Position numbers and translations under genes: made by a program. From assembly GCA_900073065.1 (NCBI GenBank), contig FJOG01000021.1:751528-815527 (forward strand): a DNA stretch of 64,000 nt, given 5' to 3'. Origin of the DNA: Phialocephala subalpina. Its lineage: Eukaryota; Ascomycota; Leotiomycetes; Helotiales; Mollisiaceae. Positions 46,836-57,014 of the stretch are shown piece by piece. How positions within the stretch are numbered: position 1 is the first letter of the stretch; the number at the start of each line of letters is the position of its first letter. Under the pieces are notes generated by a model, which was given only the letters and a program-made list of their open reading frames with translations, had not been told where the DNA came from and did no database searches.

Positions 46836-49800
46836 TTAAGTACCTCCAAAGACTAAAAGGCTTTGAATATTGACTCTGCCAAAGCCACGCCGGTGCAATA
46901 GTTCCCGGCCACGGTGAACAGGGAACTCGGCCACGGCCATAACGCTGATATCTTCAGCTCCGATGCCAGCTTCTTCTAATAGCCGTAGCACCGCATAAAG
47001 CGTCTCCCCCGTGGCAAGTACATCGTCCACCACCACTACTGACGCGTCTCTAGGAATCACATCCCGGTCCATCTCAATCCTCTTCTCTCTTGAATCGTTG
47101 GATACCGAAGACGAGATATGTGACGGGGACTTGATGACGGAAATAGTGGGAGGGGGGAGCTTGCCGGCTTCGCGAATCAGCGCTAAGGGTCTATCGACCC
47201 GCGCAGCCAACGCCGACGCATAGACAAAGCCGCCGGCCTCGCAACAAGCCACCACATCGACTTTGGCCCAGTCACCGGTGAAGTGAGTATGAAGCAGAGA
47301 TGTGCACAGGGCCAGCCCACCCGGCTGCTGGGAGATGTCGAGCACGTGGCGGAACTCGATGCCCGGGTGTGGAAAGTCGGGTACCGCGCGCACCATATTC
47401 GCCAGTCGCTGCAGGTTCTCGTGGAAGAAGGGAAGCAGGTAGCGTTCGGCAAGCCTTTTTGCCGCCTCGTTTCCGGTCGTGTCATTGTCGAAGATGAGAC
47501 TGGGGCGGTAGTCCAGCGCCGTCAAATTCGGCCTGCCATTGTAGCTGTCCTTGTTGTCCTTTTTATCGTCACCATCGTCATCGCCGCCGTGGCACCCTCG
47601 GCGAACCCGCCGCGTCTCTTTGCTAGCTTCGACGCGAATCTCGAACAGTCTGCTATCTGGCACCAAATGCGACAAGGCTGCGACCGGCGCCTCGTCTCTC
47701 ATCCCGGTGATTAGTAGCACGTCCACATCTGCGGCACCGTACACCACATTCAGAAAATGCTCCTCTGGCAGTCGAGGTCGTTGCTGTACCTGGCCCTGGA
47801 AAAATGTCGTCAACGTTGGCCGGTGTTGCTCCTTGTAGGTACGGTCACAAAGCAGGCGGTTTAGGTCGGCACCGGTAGCTGCCGCGTATTCTTGCTTGGT
47901 CGCATCGCTAATGCTGACTGCACGTGCCGTGAGGCTTTTGTGGGTGTATGAGGTGAACACGGAGACCCAAATGTCGGCGCAATAGTCCTTGCCGGCACAG
48001 CTTTCGCCTGTGACAAGAATGATGAGCTTTTGTTCCATCGGCGCTTTCGGGAGCGGGCAGGCGTAAGCCAGCACATTGCGCGGGTCCCAACTGTGTTTGA
48101 GTCGGGCCAGGCGCGGCCGGTTTGGTCCAAAAGCCCTGGCCGCTAGAGCACCGTCTCTAGGGTCCGGCCCGAGGTCGGCGCCGTAAGCTCCGCTACTTAA
48201 GGGCAACAAGGCCCTGGCAACATTGTAAACCCATCGCACGGCAGCTCGAGCAACTTCGGTTCCATCTTGGTCGCGGGGCCAGACACCAGTCACCACGCAG
48301 GCAAAGTCCCAGTCTCGACAGCCGAAAGCAGTGGCATCGGCCGCCACGTCGCCCATTGCTCCGCCACCTTGCAGCAGATGGAGATAGCAGAGTGGGCCGG
48401 GGCGAGTCTCAACGGCTGCCACCAAGATGTCGGCGAAGTTCACTGCTCCGATGCGTTTTAAGAATAAACATCGCTTAAACGAGGAGGTCTTGCCGCCGCC
48501 GTGCCCGCCGTGCATCCCGGACATGTACATCTCGGTCTCAAACAAACCGACTCCATCCACGACCTTGAAATTGTCTTCCGGCCCCAAAATTGTACTTATA
48601 GGCGTGGGCGGAGGCGTGGGCGTCTCAAAGGTGGGCCTAGCCGTGGAAGATTCAAACATAGTCACGCCAAGATGCAGCTGGTCGGTGTCCCAGTACAGAT
48701 ACGCGTCTGCAGAGCAGTTCCGGGGGAGCTTCCTAGCAACAAATTCATCAAAATCGCTAAGCTTTAGCCGCGCCTCGAGGTTGTCGCTTAGCGGGACAAC
48801 CCAGTTTCGAATGGAATAGGTCAGAGCAGTATAAGCCTTGAAAGTAACGCTGACCACGATGCCAAAGTTGGTCCCGGCGCCTTTTACCGCCCATAACAGA
48901 TCGTTTTCGTTTTCTGGGCGCACGGCGCCTGCCGGCTGGTGTTGGCTGGGTACACGGCCGACGCAGAGGACCTGGCTGGAATCGACGCTAACCACCACGG
49001 CACCGACGATAGCGTCGCACGCGAGCCCGTGTAGCCTAGCCAGGTGCCCGATGCCGCCTTGTAGCCACAGCCCCGCGCCTACGCTGGGGCGGGCCCCAAG
49101 GGGCACTGTCACGCCCGCCGCCATGGCCTTGCGGATGATATCTCCCGTCTTGCAGCCGGCCTCGACGACGACCAAGGAACCAGAATCGGAACCAAGTTTT
49201 CTTCCCTCCTCCCCGGCCGTGAGAATGTGTACTTGGTCAAAGGCGCCCATGTCGACCGAGACGACGTTGGGCCAAAGACAGTGGCCACTGTGGCCCCCGC
49301 CGATGACAGTCAAGCCGACCCTGTGCTTCAAAGCCCAGCGAACGCACTGTTGGATGTGTCGGACCTCTGTTGGCCTAATAACAGAGGCGGGACGATGGAG
49401 GCGAGCCTCCCGGTTTTTAACCGTCATGTCCCCCTTCACTAATGGTACCTGCGCCGTCAACTCCGGCAACGTGGTCGCATGTTGGGTAAAGGCCATCATG
49501 ACGTTGGGTGAGCTAAAGAAAAGATAGTCTGGGTGGGCTTCCTCACGACGGCCCAAGGCGCGGCACACCTTACGCCACTCGGCTCGGATAGCCTTGTCCA
49601 CGTCCACATCCTGCATGACAAACCCCGCGATGAAAGGAGCAAAACAGTCCAGTACCTCGTCGTCATTTGCCACGCAAGTGACTCCGGTAGGGAAACAAGC
49701 TGTTCGATAGCACATTAAGCCGTCGAGGTGCAGGGTGTCACGATGGAAAACCACCACCATTCCGCCTTCTGGCCGCTCAACAAGCATTTCCAGCGCCCGT

Positions 49801-50333
49801 TCGATGAACCTGTGTTTGGGCTTCATGCCGTACATGCTGTGGCAGAACAGGATGACGTCGAATTTTTCGTCGCCATCACTCGTGCCGGTGCCGATGCCGC
49901 TCCCTGTGTTGCTGTCCAGAACAAAGGGGATTCGAAGGATGTCGGGCGGGCTCTCCAGGCAAGGTAGCGGAGACTCCGTCTCCGAGGTAGAGCAAAACCA
50001 TTCTTCCAACCTTGTAGCAAACAAGCCGTTAGGCTCAAATGCAGTGTATCTCCTGATCTTCCGTCTCAGACGGCTGGGCAGATATCCAAATACGCTCTTC
50101 GGGCCAGGTCCAATTTCTAGCACCGAGATATGAATACGCGAGTTGAAGAGAGGGGCTAGCAGATGAGATAGTTGAGGGATAATGAAGTCTTGGTACGTTA
50201 TCCATCCTGAACCCCGCACTAAATTGTCGAAACCAGCGCTATACTGTATATCGGACAACGGCTGCTTCGGGGACGACGTCGTTGCCGTGACTTTCTGCCT
50301 AAGATCCTGCTTTAGGGAGTCGAGAGTGGCCAT
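46836..50333 (-). CDS. Four-domain fusion: methyltransferase + FAD oxidase + PMVK-like kinase + phosphoribosyltransferase
   Basis: One uninterrupted 1165-codon frame without introns. Residues about 1-290: class I SAM methyltransferase (VLEIGPGP 71-78, FEPN 99-102, FDVILFCHSMYGM 158-170). About 310-765: PCMH-type FAD oxidase of the berberine-bridge family (IGGGHSGHC near 344-352, PSVGAGLWLQGGIGH 416-430, C-terminal LKHSWDPRNVLAY). About 768-970: P-loop kinase with Walker A GESCAGKD (776-783) and a body resembling animal-type phosphomevalonate kinase (LNRLLCDRTYKEQHR 824-838, LLITGMRDEAPVAAL). About 975-1165: adenine-phosphoribosyltransferase-like domain (VPDFPHPGIEFRHVL, EAGGFVYASAL, PRPP loop VVVVDDVLATGET 1099-1111). 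A Gly/Asp/Lys-rich insert lies near 914-930. No signal peptide; probably cytosolic. The gene is visibly GC-richer than its flanks, suggesting a different history. A nucleotide-tailoring role is inferred; the substrate is unknown. Confidence 0.9.
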   Translation of the reverse strand: MATLDSLKQDLRQKVTATTSSPKQPLSDIQYSAGFDNLVRGSGWITYQDFIIPQLSHLLAPLFNSRIHISVLEIGPGPKSVFGYLPSRLRRKIRRYTAFEPNGLFATRLEEWFCSTSETESPLPCLESPPDILRIPFVLDSNTGSGIGTGTSDGDEKFDVILFCHSMYGMKPKHRFIERALEMLVERPEGGMVVVFHRDTLHLDGLMCYRTACFPTGVTCVANDDEVLDCFAPFIAGFVMQDVDVDKAIRAEWRKVCRALGRREEAHPDYLFFSSPNVMMAFTQHATTLPELTAQVPLVKGDMTVKNREARLHRPASVIRPTEVRHIQQCVRWALKHRVGLTVIGGGHSGHCLWPNVVSVDMGAFDQVHILTAGEEGRKLGSDSGSLVVVEAGCKTGDIIRKAMAAGVTVPLGARPSVGAGLWLQGGIGHLARLHGLACDAIVGAVVVSVDSSQVLCVGRVPSQHQPAGAVRPENENDLLWAVKGAGTNFGIVVSVTFKAYTALTYSIRNWVVPLSDNLEARLKLSDFDEFVARKLPRNCSADAYLYWDTDQLHLGVTMFESSTARPTFETPTPPPTPISTILGPEDNFKVVDGVGLFETEMYMSGMHGGHGGGKTSSFKRCLFLKRIGAVNFADILVAAVETRPGPLCYLHLLQGGGAMGDVAADATAFGCRDWDFACVVTGVWPRDQDGTEVARAAVRWVYNVARALLPLSSGAYGADLGPDPRDGALAARAFGPNRPRLARLKHSWDPRNVLAYACPLPKAPMEQKLIILVTGESCAGKDYCADIWVSVFTSYTHKSLTARAVSISDATKQEYAAATGADLNRLLCDRTYKEQHRPTLTTFFQGQVQQRPRLPEEHFLNVVYGAADVDVLLITGMRDEAPVAALSHLVPDSRLFEIRVEASKETRRVRRGCHGGDDDGDDKKDNKDSYNGRPNLTALDYRPSLIFDNDTTGNEAAKRLAERYLLPFFHENLQRLANMVRAVPDFPHPGIEFRHVLDISQQPGGLALCTSLLHTHFTGDWAKVDVVACCEAGGFVYASALAARVDRPLALIREAGKLPPPTISVIKSPSHISSSVSNDSREKRIEMDRDVIPRDASVVVVDDVLATGETLYAVLRLLEEAGIGAEDISVMAVAEFPVHRGRELLHRRGFGRVNIQSLLVFGGT

Positions 50334-51459
50334 GTCAGTTTAGCAGGAATTTGTGTGTATCTCGCCTTAGTAGGGATGGCGAAGGCACCGTTACTAATGT
50401 GTAGACTAGCTAGTCGATCCTTTCAATTGATCTATAGAGTGTCATCGAGGCAGGTCCGACGTTAGATACATATCAGGTGATGCGGCCGCTCGATTGCATG
50501 ATTGCTCATGCATCATGTTACGCCTGAGGCTGAAAGTAATTCCTCGAATCGCGACTCAACTCTCCACGACTTCCAGCCTTTGTGCATGATACCAGCGTCC
50601 GAAATATCACAACAATTTCTGCCAAATGTGCTCAATATTCCCCCGTTCGCGTGGAACTTTCACATATGACTGGTTCAATTTGGATGTTTTTGTCGAGATC
50701 ATGTCGAAAAATCCGAGCCCTGCTCTGAATCAAAGTTCAATGGGCTCGGCATCGCGCGTCGGCCAAACCCAGCGACAGGTCCCTTGACTCCCTTCTGGTG
50801 AACTGGACTTACATGGCTCAACTAGCCTAATATCTTCCGATCCGTAAACAACCCAGGACATCTCTCTGCAAGCAGCCGGCGGGACCGTAGGGACAACCAG
50901 GCCGATCCTAACTCATCCAAATTTCGTAAGGGGGAATGATCCGGCTACTTCCGACTACATCTGCGTCCTCGACGGTCCAGGGTTTTGGCTTATGCGTAGT
51001 CAGAGCAGGCATCGCTGCTAGTAGTGCAGAGACTCGAGTATTATCAGCTTGGCTTCACAACCCCGGAAGGTCTGAGGGGACGAGCTTGTTGAGGCTTATG
51101 GAGGATATCTGAGTCGAGATATCGTCTGCTAAGTGATTTTCCCAAAGTTCTTCCCTAGTTCTAGTTAGTTGGCGATCGGTTAGTGCACTAGATGGTCTAT
51201 ACCTTGAGTGTTTCTCTGCACTTGCGTGCGAGCTATGTAGAGCTTCTTCGCTCGAATTCAGAATAAACATGCGCCGGACACTTGACTTGGGCTAAGAGAT
51301 ACCGAGCGTTGACCAAACTACAGCAACAGTATCCGATCGAAATATTAAATGCTATAGCTACCACAAAGTCGGCGGCTTGAAGAATGGGTGCAGGTATCGC
51401 CGCTGTAGTACAATGATGCGTACCGACCGACTTTGTCGTCCTCGCGCCTTTAAAGGTAG
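50334..51459. other. Intergenic, nothing recognised
   Basis: Presumed promoter of the four-domain gene (leftward) plus about 700 bp unassigned. A NotI-like GCGGCCGC lies near 50481. A minus-strand 71-codon frame (51055-51270) has no recognisable relatives. Confidence 0.45.
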
Positions 51460-51477
51460 CGTCTTTTCAGTCCTCTT

Positions 51478-52122
51478 TTACGATCCTCCCATCTCCTTCC
51501 TATACTGCCCCCTCAACTTAGTATCCCACTCACCACCACTCACCAGTCTCCTAGCAGCCTTCTCACCCTCCCTAATCCTACACACCCACCCCCTAAACTT
51601 CAACCCATAAAATGGCACCAAAGCTTGGACCTGACTCCAATCCGTCACCGGACTCATGAACACGACCTCGATCCCTTTGATACCCTTCACCGGCCACTGT
51701 CTAATAATCCCAACGGCACTCTTCACGACTTCGCGTTGAGTGAGCTTCAAACTCAGACTTTGAGTACGATAGCTAGGGTAGATGAGAGTGATGTGGAGTT
51801 TAGAGCTGAGGGTCAGGTATTGTGGGAGCGTAGTAAGAAGGGAGGTGCGCCAATCTGCGAATGCTGGGGAGAGGTAGTATGAGGATGGAGGTGTGAAGTC
51901 GAGGGTTGTGGAGAGGGTGGTTCCGGTGGCGCTGAGTGCGGGGTGGGAGGGCATGGCGGCGAGGCGCTCGTCGGGTGTTTGGTAAGTTGACTTTTGAACT
52001 TCGGGTGAGACTGAAAGGGTTGCCGCAGTACATTTGGGTGAAGATGTTGCCAAGGAGGCCGTGTCTGCCGGCTCTGAGCTTTCGTCATCTTTAGCGATCA
52101 TGTCAAACTTCGACGAAGACAT
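51478..52122 (-). CDS. Unrecognised protein, family A member 1
   Basis: A single exon of 214 residues starting MSSSKFDMIAKDDESSEPAD. The N-terminus is Ser/Thr-rich and low in structure (about 1-60); the rest is compact, mixed alpha/beta. It is a paralogue of the plus-strand gene at 53312. Shared blocks include DERLAAMPSHPAL / EQHVASMPACSAL, WSQVQALVPFYGL / WKQVKLLMPLYGL, and GGEWDTKLRGQ / GGSWDLRLLAL. No known domain, signal or membrane segment. The two genes are divergent and share a 1.2-kb intergenic region. A 73-bp piece of its 3' end is duplicated at 34712-34784. Confidence 0.75.
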   Translation of the reverse strand: MSSSKFDMIAKDDESSEPADTASLATSSPKCTAATLSVSPEVQKSTYQTPDERLAAMPSHPALSATGTTLSTTLDFTPPSSYYLSPAFADWRTSLLTTLPQYLTLSSKLHITLIYPSYRTQSLSLKLTQREVVKSAVGIIRQWPVKGIKGIEVVFMSPVTDWSQVQALVPFYGLKFRGWVCRIREGEKAARRLVSGGEWDTKLRGQYRKEMGGS

Positions 52123-53311
52123 TGTGATTACGATGTGTTGAAAAAGACTGACGTGAGGTGAGAGGTCCTGTGTTGAGAAAAGAGAGATGACTGACGAGGA
52201 GCATAGGGCCTTGAAGTATCTTAAAAGATTGAAAGAGTCTTATCTCGACTCTTTGCGAACAAAGACGTATGCAAGCAACCTCGTCATCATACAATTCACG
52301 GGGCTTCAATCGAATCCGAGGCCAACAAAGAAATATGGAAAGACCGCCTGGAACATTTGAAACAATTCGTTGGATGACAAGCTACAAGCATTGGGATAGG
52401 GCAATTTCCTAAAGACAATGATCTACAAATCCGACCCTCCACGCGCCATTCCATTCTATTACCTCTTCCTGAAGCCCACGACCCTTTGCTCCAAGACTCT
52501 TTGCAACAAAGCACTTCGAAACAGCGCCGCGAGTACGAGCCGAGATGCGGCTAGACTGGCGTCTGCCAAGACTGCTCCGAATGATTCTCCTCACAGTAGG
52601 ATCCTCAAGAAAACCCAAACTCTCATCCTTCTTTGCTCTCTTCGTAGTTCTCCCCAATCTCCCATACATACTCACAGGATACATCCTCTCATTCAAATCT
52701 GCCTTGTAGTATAGATGACAGTGTACTCGAAGCCGGGGTAAGAGCTATTGTTACAGAGCAAGTGTCAGGGCTGCATAGTATTGAACTTTTGAGCAGCCGT
52801 TTGAAAGCATTTTGATGTCTTTGTTGCATTATATGTCAAAGCAGTGGAGTGCAGCTGACCACCGCAAAGCATAGCAACAAAAACTTTGATTAGCCGAAGG
52901 CGTCTTTTGATGTCCCAAAGTTGGATGGTGCTCTTTGAACAAAGCACTTCTCAAGTTCGGATCCGAAACACGATTTGGCCCGTTTTTGGTCGTAGCGACA
53001 CGTTGACAACAATGGCACTGCTTATGATCAAAGATGATGTTCAAGTTTCTAAGTTATCGATTGACAGCAGGAATAATGCGATTGTTTACTCGCTCGTCCT
53101 CTCCTTGTCATGCGGGGATGGAGAAGCTGTACAGCATACCATCAATCTGTTCATCGAAGTTGAACAGCAAGCACAACTCATCTCTTCCAACTATTTAGCC
53201 CTCCAAGATGTCCCTAATTCTTCCCCTCCTCATCATCACCAAGTATCTACTCTAACCTACCAAGCCTAACTACAGATTTCACAGCCCAGTAAGTACAAAA
53301 TACCAAACACA
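52123..53311. other. Shared intergenic region of divergent paralogues
   Basis: 1.2 kb. Open stretches on both strands (52409-52714, 52886-53269) lack support. Presumed bidirectional promoter region. Confidence 0.45.
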
Positions 53312-53914
53312 ATGTCATCCACCAAAATAACCGGATCCTACAAACGCAACTTCCCCGCTCTGGCACAGGCCGTCAAGACCCAAACGACCAAGACGGTACC
53401 AGTCCCAGGCAAGACCTTGACTCCCGAACAACACGTAGCCAGCATGCCGGCATGCTCAGCCCTAGCATTCAACCCCACCACCTCCACTTTCACAACCACT
53501 CTCTCCCACCTCGACCTCCTGTCTCCCAAGAGTAGCACTACCCGAACTCAGCTCCGCCGCTCCTTCTTCTCCAATCTCTCCATCTACGCAAAACACTCAT
53601 CTCTCATCACCGCCATCCATCTTGTCATCCAATGCCCGAAACCCACCAAAGCAGACGCCAGTCTCATCAGAAGCGTGGTCAAGGAAATGGACAAGTTCAA
53701 GAACCTTGACAAGATGACGGTGTTGCGGAAGACGAAGACAGTGGACTGGAAGCAAGTGAAACTACTCATGCCGCTGTATGGACTCTCATACACGGAGTGG
53801 ACGGTGGAGATTGAGGAGAGCGAGAGAAGTGAACGATACGAAATGAGGGAAGGTGGATCCTGGGACTTGAGACTTTTAGCGCTCAGGTCCAAACTGGGGC
53901 TGAAGGGTATTTAA
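53312..53914 (+). CDS. Unrecognised protein, family A member 2
   Basis: A single exon of 200 residues starting MSSTKITGSYKRNFPALAQA. Paralogue of the minus-strand gene at 51478-52122. The conserved core includes a MPACSAL block near residue 50, a central beta-like segment (ITAIHLVIQCPKP), and the C-terminal VDWKQVKLLMPLYGLSY and GGSWDLRLLALRSKLGL. Basic N-terminus, no membrane segment. The repeated hydrophobic/WDxxL C-terminal block suggests a small folded domain. Function unknown. Confidence 0.75.
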   Translation: MSSTKITGSYKRNFPALAQAVKTQTTKTVPVPGKTLTPEQHVASMPACSALAFNPTTSTFTTTLSHLDLLSPKSSTTRTQLRRSFFSNLSIYAKHSSLITAIHLVIQCPKPTKADASLIRSVVKEMDKFKNLDKMTVLRKTKTVDWKQVKLLMPLYGLSYTEWTVEIEESERSERYEMREGGSWDLRLLALRSKLGLKGI

Positions 53915-54753
53915 GGAATCAAGTATCGGAGGAGCTCAAAAGAGGTAAGTAAAGTAAAACGTGAGAAGGGATAAAATATGCAATGAGAGAAAAAAAAAGT
54001 CTTTCCTTTAAACAAGTTTCCATCATCCCCATATGCAGTGAAAGTAACAAAATTTTGTGAATAGGAGCGTTCACCTGGAAATAGAGTAGACAAAGAACTT
54101 GAAAAGCCGCTCAGAATTTCATGAATATCTTTAAGAAACCATGCAGGTTAGTTTTCAATTAGACGCACCTCAAGACTTAACAGTATATCTTCCTTCTCTT
54201 CCATCAGGTAAAGTCCCGGACCCCTTTATGCACCTTACCCCTTTTCCACCCATCTTTAATTTTCAGAGATCAGACAAAACCAACTCATTTGCTTCTACCA
54301 ATCTTATCTCACAATGTCCAAGTTCTCACACCCATTCGCACCTTCAGTCGTTCCTCCTCTTCTTAGACAAGCGAATACGAAATACGAGCCGAACCACGTG
54401 AGAGGTGTCGCGGAGCAAAAATGGACCTCGTCAATCCGAGATACGTTCGATATGCACCATCTTCCAACCAACCTCACCACAGTCCTGCAACCCTGCAGCG
54501 ATCACTGCGTCGTGACCCGTCAATTGCGCAATTGATTGGTGCTTTGATACTTGGCGATACCTTCATGCAGGCGCAGAGAATCTTGACGATCCCATCGCAC
54601 CAGTACCGAAGCGCCTGCAGGCTCGATTGTTACACGGTCGCGGTCTCATTCCACGCGTCGTTTTCGCCTGCGGAACTCTCGACAAAGCCTCATTTGATTT
54701 TGATTGCGGCTTGACTTTGTGGCTGTTCGGTACCAGATTATCTCGCGTCTAGA
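53915..54753. other. Intergenic, no supported gene
   Basis: Small plus-strand frames at 54141-54714 include an ATG at 54314 with 73 codons (MSKFSHPFAPSVVPPLLRQA...). Nothing supports it beyond being open. Confidence 0.4.
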
Positions 54754-56103
54754 ATGTCGTCCGACATGTCAACAAACCCGGCAAACCCTGCGCCGTCAAA
54801 GACGAGACGCTCACACACCAAGTCACGAGGAGGATGTGCTGAATGCAAGCGACGCAAACTCAAGGTTGGCATTCTTTGAATAATTGTTCAGGAAATTTAC
54901 TGACAATAACAGTGCAATGAAGCCAAGCCTATTTGCGCTGGATGCACGAAACGTGAGGTCACCTGCGTGTACTCGAAAATGGTCTCCAGAGCTGCACCTT
55001 CCAAAGATGCAGGCCAAGAATCAACTCCAAGACCCAACGCCTTGATACCAACCCTCGATCCAGCAATCGGTACAAATGGAGCTCATTCTGCATTCCAAAC
55101 GGCAATCTCTCCTGGCGCATTGGTGGCCGGGCAGTCGCCAAATTCAGCACCGCGGGGTATTGGCCAATTCAATATGGAGGACATGACCTTGTGGCACCAA
55201 TTCATATGCAAGACATCTCCGACACTGGCGAGTCCCTGGGGAAATGAGTTGCCAAGTCTCGCGCTCAACTGCGACTATTTACTCCATGGAATTCTGGCTC
55301 TGGGTGCACTTCATCTTGCATACTGCAATCAACTGGGTCCAGCGAAGCAAGGACATTACAGTTATGTGGCGAACCATCATTACGATCTGGCTCTCTGTCC
55401 TTTCCAACAAGCCATGGCAAACGTCACTGCAGAGAATGCGAACCAACTCTTTGCGTTCTCGACTCTTCTTTTGATCTTCAACTATGCATCCAATCGATCG
55501 CCAGGACCTGCCTTCCCCTTTGCTGCCGCCGAGGCAACTGAAGGCGTCTCAAATTGGTTGGCTTGTCTTCGAGGATGTAGTGCTATCTTCGCGATTGCAC
55601 AAGAATATGTAGAAGCTGGACCGATGGGCTTCCTCATATCAACAGGAACGCAAATGCAAGCAGCACTTCAGGCTGGTGCCAAGCCCACAGCTGAAGACGA
55701 CAACAGCCTGACTCAGATCAAGAATGTGGTTTTGAACAATCCATCAGTAAAGTCATCAACGACCGACGATGAAATGGATGCCTACTTGGATGCGATTGAA
55801 CGACTTCGCGCCTTGCTCGCGGCCACGACTCAGCCCCTGGATTCGATTCTCAGACGCGCAGCCTGTTCGATCTGGCCAACCAGAGTGTCGGATACATTCG
55901 TTCGACTGCTGAGTGAGAAGCGACCACCTGCAATGATCATAATGGCGCATTACTGTCTGTTGTTGAGGGGATTGGAGGATGTTTGGTGTAGGTTTGATCT
56001 TTTTCGAGCGTTCCCCTTTATACTTGTTGGGAGCTTGAAAATGTCCCAGGACTCCCAGGACATTCGCCTCAGCTCTTTGAAATGCATGAGAACAGAATGC
56101 TAA
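54754..56103 (+). CDS. Zn2Cys6 (fungal binuclear cluster) transcription factor
   Basis: Exon 1 is 54754-54864 and exon 2 starts at 54913; the frame runs to TAA 56101-56103 (433 residues). The cluster is complete: Cys28, 31, 38, 45, 48 and 55 (GGCAECKRRKLKC, then PICAGCTKREVTC), with the intron falling between residues 37 and 38. The region after about residue 130 matches the fungal-specific activation domain (TLWHQFICKTSPTLA, NCDYLLHGILALGALHLAY). The last about 38 residues look like translated intron. A phase-0 acceptor at 56108-56109 would add a terminal exon ending at 56235 (DMEHRGLNLFQIVERSLGDE...) that fits the family better. Target genes are unknown; the four-domain gene is about 4.4 kb away. 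Confidence 0.88.
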
Positions 56104-56519
56104 CTTCAGCGAATAGACATGGAGCATCGGGGCCTAAATCTGTTTCAAATCGTCGAGCGCAGTTTGGGCGACGAATGGGCGATTTATGTTGAGCATCCCC
56201 GACGGGAACTCACTCGCAAATCCTACGGCCGATAAAATAACCCGAATACGCTGTACGCGGACGTTGTCGCGTTCCGTCAGCACAGCCACACGGGGTTTTT
56301 GTGGGGCGGACTCTCCGGGGAACGATACCGATACCGAGAAGGGAACAACTCGCTGTATAAGAACGGCGAATTTCTCTCCTCCAGATATTTCTATCAGCAT
56401 CAGCAACTTAAACAATTCCTGTAAGACTACAATCAACTTCACCAGTCTCCAAAACATTTTCGCCTTCTCCAAACTTTCGCACCTCGCTTAGCCACCAAAC
56501 CTCACTCTCAACTATCAAC

Positions 56520-57014
56520 ATGGGCCTGGTCAAAGCTGGAATTTATATTGGCGCTGCCACCTACATAATGTAAGTATCTCGGGTTTTTGAGCCTTGTTAC
56601 CTGCATCGACCACTAACACTTCGCAGCAAAAAAATCAAGGAAGACAAGGCAAAAGACTCCTCCAAGTCCGCGCCTCCTCAAACTTCCCAATATCCACCCC
56701 CAGGCGCCTACCCCCAATACCAAGAATCACCTCGCGGCTCCCCATACCCTCCCCAGTACCAACAATACCCACCTCCACCTTCCCAACCACAACAAAAGTT
56801 CGGATACTACGATACACACGGCCCATACGAGGCTCAATACCAAGCACCTCCTCAAGTTCCATACGGTCGGGAAGAACGGGGCACGATCGAGGGTCGTCCT
56901 TACGCATCTCAGGCTTCTTCGAGAAGAGAAAGTGTTGAGAAGAGGGCTATTGAGGATTCGCCTGCGCCGAGACAGTGGCCGGATGCGAAGCCGGTGCAGA
57001 GCAGCAAGTGGTGA
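56520..57014 (+). CDS. Small Pro/Gln/Tyr-rich protein with N-terminal hydrophobic segment
   Basis: Exons 56520-56569 and 56627-57014 (gtaagt donor) give 145 residues. It starts MGLVKAGIYIGAATYIM, a short hydrophobic helix that could anchor it, then a basic KKIKEDKAK, then a disordered Pro/Gln/Tyr-rich region with PPPGAYPQYQ and PPPPSQPQQ, and a charged C-terminus ending PVQSSKW. Similar short proteins are widespread in ascomycetes but uncharacterised. The clean splice and sensible composition support it as real. Confidence 0.8.

Noticed and set aside
46900..50100. Many plus-strand open frames of 60-229 codons
   Set aside because: Shadows of the GC-rich four-domain gene on the minus strand, where stop codons are rare in other frames.
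52409..52714. Overlapping 95- and 98-codon frames between the divergent paralogues
   Set aside because: Opposite strands over the same bases, no motif or paralogue similarity.
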